Source of the DNA: Brevundimonas sp.
GTDB lineage: Bacteria; Pseudomonadota; Alphaproteobacteria; Caulobacterales; Caulobacteraceae
NCBI GenBank assembly: GCA_027531145.1
Contig: JAPZRF010000006.1
Location: 124,001 to 188,000 of the forward strand
DNA: 64,000 nucleotides
Direction: 5' to 3'
Shown here: piece by piece, positions 45,865 to 54,430 of the stretch
Layout: each line of letters starts with the position of its first letter
How positions within the stretch are numbered: the stretch's first letter is position 1
Translations under genes and position numbers: made by a program
The notes under the pieces: model-generated
Seen by the model: only the letters and a program-made list of their open reading frames with translations
Databases searched by the model: none
Told to the model about the DNA's origin: nothing

Positions 45865-48132
45865 TCAGTAGGCTGCGCTCAGGCGGATGCCGTACATTCG
45901 CGGTGCATCGTAGCTCTGGTTCAGTCCGCGAGAGCCGAATGTTGCCCGGTTGAGGGTCACCTCGTCACCAACATTGTTGGCGAAGACGTCGAACCTGTAA
46001 CGCCTCGACGCATCAACCCAACTCACACGCAAGTCGACTTTGGCGAATGCGTCCTGCAGGTCCAGAACCGTGTTGGTATCGGTCAGATAATACTCGTCCG
46101 AGTACAATACCGTAACTTGTGGCGTGACGACAGCGCCGCTCCCCAGGACGAAATCGTAGCCGACCTGCCCTGTCAGCTTGAGGCTTGGGCTGTAGGGAAC
46201 GTCATTGCCCGAATAGTCGAGGAAACCCGTATAGTTTGCAGGAGCGGGAACGTTGCGATAGTCGTCGTACTGCGCCTCCATCAGGGTGGCCGAGAAGGCA
46301 ACATTCAGGTTGTCCATGGGCACGGCCTGGACCTCCAGCTCCAGACCATGGCTATGGGCTTCGGCGGCGTTGAGGATGACCGAGGTGGTGGTGGTGCCGG
46401 TCGGCGTAACAATCAGGAACTGGTTCTGGACCTGCAGGTCCTGGAAGTTGTTCCGATATGCTGAAAGGTTGAGCTGCAGCCGATCGCCCCAGAAGCGATT
46501 CTTCGATCCGACCTCATAGGCCGTCACCGTCTCGGGCCCGAAGGCACCCGGAAGTGCGGGATTGGTGAAGAAGCCCGCATTAAAACCGCCAGAGCGGAAA
46601 CCTGTCGAGGCGGTAGCGTACAGCATCCTGTCATCGTCGAGATGATACTCGGCATTCACCCGCCACGTGGTCTCGCTGAAGGTGAAGTCAAACTCCTGAC
46701 CTGTAGGAGTGACCGAGGTGAGACGCTGGTTGGCATCGGTCCTTGCGTTGGCGCGACGGATGACCTTTTCATCTTCAGTGTATCGCACGCCGCCCGTGAC
46801 GCGCAGACGATCCGGGATCGCCCACCAGGAGGCCTGGCCGAACACGGCGTTTGAGGTCGTTTCGGGCAGGCCGGCAGCGAAGGCGCACCCTACAGTATCA
46901 CGCGCCAGGGTTGGACAGCTCGAGAAGAACGACGCTGTCACGTCCTCATTGAAATAGAAGTAACCGACGATCCAGTCGAGCGGCCCGTCGCCGTTCGATG
47001 CGAGCTGGAACTCCTGACTGAAGCTCTCAAGCTTGTCTTCCTGCCCGTCGACATTACCAGCGCGAAGCGAGAAGTCGTTGTCAGCGTTCCTGAAAACCTG
47101 ATAGTCGATATAGCCGGTGATCGAGCTGAAGATGATGGGGCCAAAGTCATAGGAGACATTGGCGCTCCAGGCGTTCTGTTCGAGGTCCTGAACGAGCCTG
47201 GTGTCTCCGCCGTAGAAGAGTGGGTCGGGATTTATTGGAATACCCTCGATCAGAGGACGGCCCGTGCGCGGCAGGTCATACCGGAGCAAGAACGGCTGCC
47301 CGTTGATGTCGAAGTTACCGGTCGCGGGGTTCACGAAGATCCCGCCGACCCGATAGCCGAAGGCAGCGCCGCCGGTGCCTTGCTCGATCCAGCGACTGTA
47401 GCGCAACACCGCTTCCAGCTGTGGCGTTGGCGCGAAACGGACGCCGACGCGAGCGTAGCTGGTGTCGCGGTCGAAGATGTCCAGGTCGTCGCTGACACCC
47501 TGGACGTATCCGTCCATGGTCTCACGCAACGCCGCGATACGGAGTTGCAGCATGTCGCTGATCGGCAGGTTCACATAGCCGTCCACGGCAACACGATTGA
47601 AGCTACCCAGTGTCAGGCTGGACCCGGCAGCGAATTCTTCGGTCGGCGCATTCGAGGATATCGCGATATTGCCGCCGAAAGTGTTGCGACCGTAGAGGGT
47701 ACCCTGAGGCCCACGCTGGATCTCGACCCGTGCCACATCGACAAAAGGCTCGTTCGCCTGGGAAGCCCGGCTTCGATAGACGTTGTCGCTGAAGTAGCCG
47801 ATCGAGGGATCGCCGGAGACCCCCACGTTCTCGGTTCGCACCCCGCGAATGGCAGGGCGAGCGTCGGAACCTGACTTCCCGAAGGTGAAGCCAGGCGTCA
47901 GAACCTCGACGCGCGACAGGTCGCGAATGTCATTATCCCGAAGCGTCTCTGACGACAGGGCCGTGACCGCCACAGGAACGTCCTGGAGGTTCTCGGCCCG
48001 ACGCTGTGCGGTGACCACGATTTCCTCAACGGTCGTGGTCTCGGGATCCGAAGCCGACTGCCCCCAGGTGGGCGAGGCCGCAAGTGCCAGAACCGCAAAT
48101 GAGATACCCGTCAATCCGTACCTGTTCGACAT
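45865..48132 (-). CDS. TonB-dependent outer-membrane receptor
   Basis: A 755-residue receptor importing the inducing substrate across the outer membrane with TonB energy. A signal peptide (cleavage after TWGQ) is followed by a short TonB-box-like EEIVVTAQR, a plug domain (about 40-165, with RGPQGTLYGRNTFGG) and a 22-strand barrel ending in an aromatic residue (RLSAAY). ATG 48132 follows GGAAGG; the longer open frame crosses two operators and is rejected. Operators O2 and O3 lie about 50 and 82 bp upstream. The type is common for oligosaccharides and plant aromatics in Caulobacterales and sphingomonads. Confidence 0.94.
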   Translation of the reverse strand: MSNRYGLTGISFAVLALAASPTWGQSASDPETTTVEEIVVTAQRRAENLQDVPVAVTALSSETLRDNDIRDLSRVEVLTPGFTFGKSGSDARPAIRGVRTENVGVSGDPSIGYFSDNVYRSRASQANEPFVDVARVEIQRGPQGTLYGRNTFGGNIAISSNAPTEEFAAGSSLTLGSFNRVAVDGYVNLPISDMLQLRIAALRETMDGYVQGVSDDLDIFDRDTSYARVGVRFAPTPQLEAVLRYSRWIEQGTGGAAFGYRVGGIFVNPATGNFDINGQPFLLRYDLPRTGRPLIEGIPINPDPLFYGGDTRLVQDLEQNAWSANVSYDFGPIIFSSITGYIDYQVFRNADNDFSLRAGNVDGQEDKLESFSQEFQLASNGDGPLDWIVGYFYFNEDVTASFFSSCPTLARDTVGCAFAAGLPETTSNAVFGQASWWAIPDRLRVTGGVRYTEDEKVIRRANARTDANQRLTSVTPTGQEFDFTFSETTWRVNAEYHLDDDRMLYATASTGFRSGGFNAGFFTNPALPGAFGPETVTAYEVGSKNRFWGDRLQLNLSAYRNNFQDLQVQNQFLIVTPTGTTTTSVILNAAEAHSHGLELEVQAVPMDNLNVAFSATLMEAQYDDYRNVPAPANYTGFLDYSGNDVPYSPSLKLTGQVGYDFVLGSGAVVTPQVTVLYSDEYYLTDTNTVLDLQDAFAKVDLRVSWVDASRRYRFDVFANNVGDEVTLNRATFGSRGLNQSYDAPRMYGIRLSAAY

Positions 48133-48181
48133 CGCCTTCCAGCCCCCTCGGTGGTTCGCTCCGGATCGGAGACTACCAGAC

Positions 48182-48195
48182 TGCATTCGAATGCG
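48182..48195. promoter_or_regulatory. LacI-type operator O2
   Basis: TGCATTCGAATGCG, one mismatch from the perfect palindrome, 50 bp upstream of the TonB receptor start and 32 bp (about three helical turns) from O3, allowing two repressor dimers on one DNA face. Confidence 0.78.
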
Positions 48196-48213
48196 TTGCT
48201 TGTCCACGGTATT

Positions 48214-48227
48214 TGCATTCGAATGCA
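48214..48227. promoter_or_regulatory. LacI-type operator O3
   Basis: Perfect TGCATTCGAATGCA upstream of the TonB receptor gene and 53 bp after the 3' end of the leftward NTF2-like operon. Confidence 0.82.
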
Positions 48228-48279
48228 GAAACATGTCGCCAAACTGGCACACTCGGCGCTGCAGAGCCCGCTGCACGGC

Positions 48280-48900
48280 TCAAAGACGAGGAGCCCAGGG
48301 CCGGGCCAACGCTGAGGTCCTGCCCGCCTCGTCCAGCCGTCGCTCGACACCGCCGTGTCCAACAATAACCAGGGCGTTCAGGGCGACCGGGCGTGACGTT
48401 CCCACGCCCGTCTCGCCCTCCAGCCGGACGAGGGCCGCAGCGCCATGGTCAAAGGAGACTGCCCTCAGGATCACGGGGCGAGGCGCGGCGAGGCCCGCGT
48501 TGGGCCAGTCGGCTGCCGCGGAGAGGAGCCGCGCTCCGTCGCCCGGAACAAGTTCGGGGTGATCACTCGGGTCAAAGCGAACTTCACCGAAGGCCTGGGT
48601 AAGGTCCGGGTCCGCAGGTATGCTCACGGCGGGATGGGGGGACAGGACGAGCGTCTGACCAAGTAGCCAGATTCGCTGGATCCCCCCCTCGGCAAGGTCT
48701 GCAACGATGGCGTGGCGAGCGTCCAGCCAGACCCCCAGCCTACCGGTCTCGAACTCGACTACGGCTTCGCCGAAGGCAAGTGTCTTGAACGCTTGACTAA
48801 TGGCTCGTCGGCCATAGAGCTGCCCGCCCAGCCCCTCGAAGCGGCAGGACTGGAGAACTGGCGGACCTTCACCGCTCAGCAGTCGAGCAAGCGCGGTCAT
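48280..48900 (-). CDS. NTF2/SnoaL-like protein, last gene of cupin operon
   Basis: A 206-residue protein starting with ATG 48900, which overlaps the stop of the double SnoaL gene by ATGA; the longer upstream frame is a shadow. The central part (about 25-90, with FEGLGGQLYGRRAISQAFKTL and FETGRLGVWLDARHAIVADL) resembles an NTF2-like core strand set. No catalytic motif is recognised. The operon position suggests an auxiliary role in the same pathway. Confidence 0.62.
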   Translation of the reverse strand: MTALARLLSGEGPPVLQSCRFEGLGGQLYGRRAISQAFKTLAFGEAVVEFETGRLGVWLDARHAIVADLAEGGIQRIWLLGQTLVLSPHPAVSIPADPDLTQAFGEVRFDPSDHPELVPGDGARLLSAAADWPNAGLAAPRPVILRAVSFDHGAAALVRLEGETGVGTSRPVALNALVIVGHGGVERRLDEAGRTSALARPWAPRL

Positions 48901-49985
48901 GCACCCAAGCCTCCTGCGAGCTGGCGCAGCACGGCCAGCTCGTCGAAGACTGTCACATCCTCCACGACGCGACCGTTCCTTATCCGATAGTGGCTGACGC
49001 CGAGCACGAGGAGCTGTCGGCCGGTCGCGGGGCCGTACACGCCCTGCCGGACATGGCGGCCAGCGAGGGACCAACGGAGCGCGACCGCAATCTCATCATG
49101 CGGCAGTGCCGTTGCTGCCCAGTGGTCGATCACCACTCGCGAGGCTTCAAGTACGGCCGTCAACTGGTTCATCGCTCCGATCCAGCCGCCTCGTCCGACC
49201 CACTTCCGCCCCGAGGGCCAGGATCCCTCGGCTGATACCGACATCATGTGCGAGGCATCGCCCAGCCGGGCGGCGTTGACGGCCATCTCCAGCATGGCTG
49301 CAGGCCCCGCAGCCGGATGATCGGCGGGGGGGTGCGCAACAAGGCCTCCGCCATCGAGGACGCGCATGATCTCTTCGCCTCGCCAGGCATGACCCGCAGA
49401 ACCTTCCGCGCGATCCGTCTCCGCCTGGGATCGTGCGACTGTCCAGGGATCGATACCGAGCTGTCGAAGCAGATGCGCATTATCGCGAACCAGCCATTCC
49501 TCGATGATCCGGTTCTCGCGCACAAGGCAGTCGGCGATCGTGGTGACCTGCGCTCGCCGGAGCGTCGCCGGGCCGAAGGCATCATCGCCGAGATGGGTCA
49601 TCAAGCTGACGATCCGGTGCGAGGTATGAAAAAGACCGGGGGCGTCCTCGCTCCAGATCACGTCCTCGCCGATCAGGCTGCGGTCCGGGAAGGCCGCAAG
49701 GGTGGCAAGGGTATTGGCGACCACCGCCTCGGCCCCCGTCACGGGTCCGGCCAGGGTGTGGATGGAGCAGTCCCGGCCATAATGCGACCGGCACAGGCCA
49801 ACGTTCTTTTCTTCCCAGATCCTGTGGGTGCAGCGGATGATGTAATCAACAATGTCGCTGTAGTCCGCGTCAAACCCGGTCAGCGCCTGCCGCCGGGGAC
49901 GCGGGGAGAGCAAGTCCTCGATTGATCGCCCCGCCGGAGACGGCACGATCGCGGCCAAGCCCTTCCAGGCGTGTTCAGTCTCCAT
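48897..49985 (-). CDS. Tandem SnoaL/NTF2-like protein (ester cyclase family)
   Basis: A 362-residue protein of two SnoaL-like halves (about 35-180 and 205-355). The first half shows DYIIRCTHRIWEEKNVGLCRSHYGRDCSIHT and the second the core VSHYRIRNGRVVEDVTVFDELAVLRQL. The fold type is shared with the 39.0-40.0 kb gene, though the sequences are not closely similar. ATG 49985 shares its A with the TGA of the cupin gene. Fold-level call; the reaction is unknown. Confidence 0.78.
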   Translation of the reverse strand: METEHAWKGLAAIVPSPAGRSIEDLLSPRPRRQALTGFDADYSDIVDYIIRCTHRIWEEKNVGLCRSHYGRDCSIHTLAGPVTGAEAVVANTLATLAAFPDRSLIGEDVIWSEDAPGLFHTSHRIVSLMTHLGDDAFGPATLRRAQVTTIADCLVRENRIIEEWLVRDNAHLLRQLGIDPWTVARSQAETDRAEGSAGHAWRGEEIMRVLDGGGLVAHPPADHPAAGPAAMLEMAVNAARLGDASHMMSVSAEGSWPSGRKWVGRGGWIGAMNQLTAVLEASRVVIDHWAATALPHDEIAVALRWSLAGRHVRQGVYGPATGRQLLVLGVSHYRIRNGRVVEDVTVFDELAVLRQLAGGLGA

Positions 49986-51007
49986 CAGCCCGCCAGGTCT
50001 TCGAGAGGCTTGGCCGGCAAGGGTGCGTCGCTGCCGCGTGTGACGAACAGGTCAGCGCCCGACGAGGAGAACAAGGTCCGGGCGGCACCGACGGGCACGG
50101 TCACAGTATCGCCCACGGACAGAACCGATCGCTCGCCGTCAACAGCGATCTCCAATTCGCCGGAGTGGACGAAGATGACCTCGGGCTCTGCGCGACGGAC
50201 AGGAGAACCGGAGGCTCCGGCCACCAGTCGAACCCGACGGCAGACGAAACCATGCGGCCAGTCCAGCGGTGCCGCGGGAGCTGGTTCGCGCATGTTTTCC
50301 GGACCGATCACCACATGCTCGCCAAAGCCGACCCCGGCTGAAAGAACCTGACCCGTAGATGCATTGTCACGAACAACAAAAGCTTCAAGAGCCTGACTGT
50401 CGACATGCCGAACGACCCGCTTGAGCTCGGACCGGGACTCGGGGAGTACGACAGGATCATTACTGTCAGGTGGAGGGTTCTTGAGAGTGTCGACGAGCCG
50501 ACCGCTCTGAAGCAAGACCAGGCCATGCCCTTTGGCACGCTCCAGCACATCCGGTGCCCATACCACCCGACCGGGATCGTCCCCCCCGAGGACGGCGTAC
50601 AGAAAGCCGGTCTCCCGGCCCACATTCTCAAAGCCACGGAACACATGCACGGGAATGGAAATCGTGTCGCCGGGGCTCAGGATCACCTCGCCCTCATCTG
50701 CATACTCGCCGGTACGGAAAGCCCACCGACCTGAGTGAACAAAGAAGACTTCAGCGGTCTCGTGGAAATGCTGGGAGTTGACACAACCCGGAGGCTGCCT
50801 CGCTCCGCCAATATTGAAGCCATGCGGCTCACGGATATGGACGTGTTGATCCGGGTTCTCGGCGACGCCCGGGCCGATGATGGTGAAATTCTCCTTCGCA
50901 TCTGACCCCGGCGTCCGCGCATCGATGAAAGCCGTGGTACACGGGATCAGATCCGCAAACCGAACGATCCGTTGTTCAAGCGGCGTGTTGGCGAAAGGCG
51001 CGTGCAT
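49985..51007 (-). CDS. Bicupin protein
   Basis: A 340-residue protein with two cupin barrels (about 70-160 and 235-320). The first has HxH plus Glu metal-type residues (SQHFHETAEVFFVHSGRW), and the second is EVIFVHSGELEIAVDGE...VGDTVTVPVG without an obvious complete metal set. Bicupins include ring-cleaving dioxygenases, isomerases and decarboxylases. ATG 51007 is chosen because the longer frame runs through operator O4 (51027-51040), 20 bp upstream. First gene of the leftward operon with two SnoaL-like genes. Confidence 0.82.
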   Translation of the reverse strand: MHAPFANTPLEQRIVRFADLIPCTTAFIDARTPGSDAKENFTIIGPGVAENPDQHVHIREPHGFNIGGARQPPGCVNSQHFHETAEVFFVHSGRWAFRTGEYADEGEVILSPGDTISIPVHVFRGFENVGRETGFLYAVLGGDDPGRVVWAPDVLERAKGHGLVLLQSGRLVDTLKNPPPDSNDPVVLPESRSELKRVVRHVDSQALEAFVVRDNASTGQVLSAGVGFGEHVVIGPENMREPAPAAPLDWPHGFVCRRVRLVAGASGSPVRRAEPEVIFVHSGELEIAVDGERSVLSVGDTVTVPVGAARTLFSSSGADLFVTRGSDAPLPAKPLEDLAG

Positions 51008-51026
51008 ATCCCCATCAAAGGCAGTT

Positions 51027-51040
51027 TGCATTCGAATGCA
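51027..51040. promoter_or_regulatory. LacI-type operator O4
   Basis: Perfect TGCATTCGAATGCA immediately upstream of the bicupin start codon (51007), placed to block its promoter or translation-initiation region. Confidence 0.82.
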
Positions 51041-51120
51041 ATAGCAGTGAGGTGACCGTTGTTCTTCATCCCGCCATGACGGCAGTCCCGGGTTGGCCCG
51101 GGTGGGCAAGCGAGAGGCAG

Positions 51121-51194
51121 GTTCGCACCCTGACGCTGGACCAGGTCGGGGCGGGCATGGGCCGCCAACGGAACAGCGTCTCGTTCAGAAGCTC
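51121..51194. repeat. 74-bp direct repeat, copy B, right boundary of island
   Basis: Two mismatches to 37111-37184, same orientation. Read leftward it carries the ELLNETLF piece of an IS3 OrfB, and both copies share the same frame disruption right after it. The IS-derived stretch may extend to about 51215. Confidence 0.88.
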
Positions 51195-51276
51195 TGACGT
51201 GACCCCCGTTTCTCATCCAGCCATAACGAAGGTCCGCGGGCGATCTGATCCGGGGTTGCCGGGGTTGGCAAGAGGC

Positions 51277-51407
51277 CGGTCTGCGCAGCCATCAACCAGC
51301 GCAGCAGACCGGCCGACCTGTCCGGTTGGCGCCTGAGCGTAGGCGCTCGGCGTCAGCCAGCCGAGCTTCGAGTGGGGTCGGCGCTCGTTGTAGTCCCGCC
51401 GCCAGAA
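51277..51407 (-). mobile_element. IS3-family orfB C-terminal fragment
   Basis: Read leftward from 51407, the uninterrupted frame gives [18 protein letters not shown], then TPSAYAQ, the C-terminal signature of IS3-family OrfB, followed by [18 protein letters not shown]. No stop is present in this stretch, so it is less decayed than the copy at 27.3-27.5 kb. Its order relative to the 51121-51194 piece is not that of an intact element, so two separate insertions or a rearrangement are needed. Confidence 0.78.
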
Positions 51408-51587
51408 CCCTCGAACAATTCCGCGACGCGACCGCCCGGATCATCCGGATCTGCTCGCTCCGAGAATGCGCCAGCGACTTTGCCGCCGCAGGCCATGATG
51501 CATGCTGATCGGAGAATGTTCCGGTCATCCGGACAGCATCAGTCCCTGAGGCGGACATGAAACAGGCTGATTTGCCGAACTCTTGGC

Positions 51588-53681
51588 CTACAATTGAATC
51601 TTCGTCTCTATCAACGAGCCCGAGCTGCCGCCACACAGTATTCGGTATTCACCCGGTTCAAACCGCCAATCATGAGTGTGGGGGTCGCGGTATCGCAGGT
51701 CGTCAAACGGCACCATAAACTCGATAGCGCGATGTTTTCCGGGACAAAGTGTGACACGGGTGAAAGCCTTGAGCAGTTTCGCGGGGCGCTCGACTGCGCG
51801 CCCCGGTGAACCGATATAGAGTTGCGCAACCTCATCGCCGGCCACGTCGCCCTCGTTTACCACAGTAACCTGGATGTGAATTGCGTCCTTGCCTGCGCGC
51901 GCCTTCAGAGCCCGATAGGCAAACTGCGTGTATGACAGACCATGCCCGAACGGATAGCGCGGCGTGATCGCGTCACGATCAAGTTTCGTATAGCCATGCC
52001 AGAGATCATAGGTAATCCGATTGGCGTCCTTGTCGAAGAACGGATAATCGCCTTCGGCCCGCGCAACAACAAAGGGGAGTTTCCCCGAAGGCGAGATCTC
52101 GCCGAACAAGAGCCGGGCGAGCGCCGTTCCGCCCTCCATGCCCGAGTAGAAAGTCTGCAGTATGGCTCCGACACTTTCATGCCATTCCTCCACCATGATC
52201 GCGGAACCCGCCACGATCACGACCACCACCGGTTTGCCTGAAGCAGCAGCAATGGCGATCAGGGCTTGCTGGTCGGCGCGCAGGTTCAGGCGGGTACGGT
52301 CCCCTCCCCGGCTCGGCCGAACATGCTGCTCCCGCACCTCGGGAGAAAGCTCAGCGCCGAGACCGATATCACCGGGAATGAACTCCCCTTCGTCATCCGC
52401 AGTGTTCCCGACGACCACCACGATGGCATCGGCAGCATTCGCGGCCGAGGCGGCGGCGTCCGGATCGCCTTCATCACCGGTCAGGATCGTCCTGATCTCC
52501 AATCGATCGGCGGCCCGCCGCAGCCCTTCGAGCGGCGTCACCACATAGGGCGGGCGGACCCTGCTCGATCCTTCATCGCCGGTGTTCTCCAGCGCGGCAA
52601 GGCGGCCCAGGACCGCAAGCTTTTCGATCTTGTCCGTGCGCAGCGGCAGGACGTCTTCATTCTTGAGCAGGACTGCCGACTTCTCAGCGGCCTCAAGTGC
52701 CACCGCCACATGGGCCGGCGCAGCCGACAATTCCTTACCGTAATGCTCAAGGGGATCTTCAGCTGCAGCAAATCGGTAAATCACACGCAAGATCCGGCGG
52801 CAGGCCCGGTCGATCACCTCAGGCTCGACCGCTCCACCTTCGACAGCCGCGATCAATCGTTTCCCAAAATGGACCGGCTCGGGATTCTCCACATCCAGTC
52901 CGGCAGACGCGCCATAGGGGTGATAAACGCCGAGAACCCAATCACTGTGTACGAAGCCGTCGAATTTCCACTCCCTACGCAATATATCCGTCAGGAGCAC
53001 ACGGTTCTGGCCGCAGTACTCGCCATTCATTTTATTGTACGCGCTCATGACGCTGGCGCATCCCGCATCGATCGCGCGCTTGAAATGAGGCAGATAGACT
53101 TCGTGAAGCGCGCGCTCATCGACCTCTACATCGACCTTGAAGCGTGCGTTCTCCATCGAGTTCACGGCAAGATGCTTGACTGTCGCAACGACGTTGTGCG
53201 TCTGGATGCCTTGCGCGAGCGCGGCACCCATCTCGCCGAGGTGATGAGGGTCCTCGCCATAGGTTTCCTGCGCGCGCCCCCATGCCGGATGGCGGAGCAG
53301 GTTCATGCATACCGCACCCGACAATGTGCAGCCGGCCACGCGGGTTTCGATCCCCATGACCTCGCCGATCCTTCGCTCCAGATCGGTGTCGAAGGTGGCC
53401 CCGCGGGCCATCGAACAGGGAAAACACGTCGAGTTGCCGCCAGCGACACCTCGAGGGCCGTCGGTGAAGTAAAGCGCCGGAACACCAAGCCGCTCGAGGC
53501 CGCCGCCAGCTCGATAAGGTCTCGCACACCAAACCTGTTCATCTTCAGCCCACGCCTTGAAGAAGCCATGACCGCTCATCATTGCGACCTTTTCAGCCAA
53601 CGACGCCTCCACGAGAATTGCGTCGACAAGCGCCGCGAGCTCGCGCTCACTCATTCCCTTGCGGGGGCTGAAATCAGTCAC
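51588..53681 (-). CDS. Glycoside hydrolase family 3 protein (beta-glucosidase-like)
   Basis: A 697-residue GH3 enzyme hydrolysing terminal beta-linked sugars. The N-terminal TIM-like domain has KHLAVNSMENAR and the nucleophile Asp in VHSDWVLGVY (about residue 245). The middle alpha/beta sandwich has GNTADDEGE and SGKLPF, and a C-terminal fibronectin-III-like domain ends the protein. There is no signal peptide, so it acts in the cytoplasm on imported glycosides. It lies outside the 74-bp repeat and has no palindromic operator upstream, so membership of the regulon is doubtful. Confidence 0.93.
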   Translation of the reverse strand: MTDFSPRKGMSERELAALVDAILVEASLAEKVAMMSGHGFFKAWAEDEQVWCARPYRAGGGLERLGVPALYFTDGPRGVAGGNSTCFPCSMARGATFDTDLERRIGEVMGIETRVAGCTLSGAVCMNLLRHPAWGRAQETYGEDPHHLGEMGAALAQGIQTHNVVATVKHLAVNSMENARFKVDVEVDERALHEVYLPHFKRAIDAGCASVMSAYNKMNGEYCGQNRVLLTDILRREWKFDGFVHSDWVLGVYHPYGASAGLDVENPEPVHFGKRLIAAVEGGAVEPEVIDRACRRILRVIYRFAAAEDPLEHYGKELSAAPAHVAVALEAAEKSAVLLKNEDVLPLRTDKIEKLAVLGRLAALENTGDEGSSRVRPPYVVTPLEGLRRAADRLEIRTILTGDEGDPDAAASAANAADAIVVVVGNTADDEGEFIPGDIGLGAELSPEVREQHVRPSRGGDRTRLNLRADQQALIAIAAASGKPVVVVIVAGSAIMVEEWHESVGAILQTFYSGMEGGTALARLLFGEISPSGKLPFVVARAEGDYPFFDKDANRITYDLWHGYTKLDRDAITPRYPFGHGLSYTQFAYRALKARAGKDAIHIQVTVVNEGDVAGDEVAQLYIGSPGRAVERPAKLLKAFTRVTLCPGKHRAIEFMVPFDDLRYRDPHTHDWRFEPGEYRILCGGSSGSLIETKIQL

Positions 53682-54430
53682 AGACGTTTCCTCTTGAAGT
53701 TACCCGCTGGCGGAATACACATAACTGTAGAACAAGTGATTTATGCGAAGTGACGGTGAAATCGCCACCTGAAATGACCCGACTCCCTGAAACTCTTCGA
53801 TGCATTCCCAGGGCCCCCCTTGACGGTCGGCACACCAACCCTTGACCACAAGTCATGAGACTCGCGTCGGCTCCCGGGAGCTCCGGCGGGGCTGGCGGTG
53901 TTCCCGGGAGCGCTTGCGCCGTCGGGCCTTTTTTGTCGGGGCCGCCGCGTCGTCGTAGCGCGTTGTGCTGTCTCCGCCAAGCCTGGCACTGGCCCCGTGC
54001 CAGCCAGGCCGGGGTTCCGGTTGGCGCTCTGCAGCGCTGCGCGGACCGGCAGTTGAACGCCCGGACCTGGGCATTGTGCTCCCTTCCTCCGTCCGGCGGC
54101 GAGCGAAGGCACCCTCCCGCTCACCGGGCCGTGACTTGCGATTGTGAAACGCAAGGCTGCGCCAGGAGACCATGAACCCCAAGAACTTCTGGGAAACAGA
54201 GAGCCCGACGAAAGCCTGAGTGTCACGCTTAGATGCCGATGACTGAATGAGCTAAAGATGACAACGAATCCGGCAAGGTCAGGCACAGGTGCCGCGCTGA
54301 CCTTCCCGGAGCGCGACGGGTTGAGGTGGTTCGCTTCACGGCTCCGCCGATCCCGTGAATCAGGCTCCCGAATGAAAACGCACTTAAATCCGAGCCGGGT
54401 TAAACCACGTCCCGCCGAACCGACCCCGGC
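53682..54430. other. 750-bp region with little coding evidence
   Basis: Between the GH3 and ArnT-like genes. Contains one weak small frame (53853-54074), a short palindromic 10-mer repeated at 53872 and 53902 (TCCCGGGAGC), and a T6 run near 53930. No transposase, RNA gene or known motif was recognised in the rest. Confidence 0.5.
53853..54074 (-). CDS. Possible small basic protein
   Basis: A 73-residue, Arg/Lys-rich, low-complexity frame. The only support is a strong ribosome site (GGAGGAAGGGAG) 4 to 8 nt before ATG 54074. The composition (many Arg, Pro and Ser) is also what random GC-rich DNA gives, and no family is recognised, so it may be spurious. Confidence 0.25.
   Translation of the reverse strand: MPRSGRSTAGPRSAAERQPEPRPGWHGASARLGGDSTTRYDDAAAPTKKARRRKRSREHRQPRRSSREPTRVS

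Noticed and set aside
51588..53681. GH3 gene as part of the LacI island
   Set aside because: It lies outside the right-hand 74-bp repeat, is separated by IS3 debris and has no TGCATTCGAATGCA site upstream.
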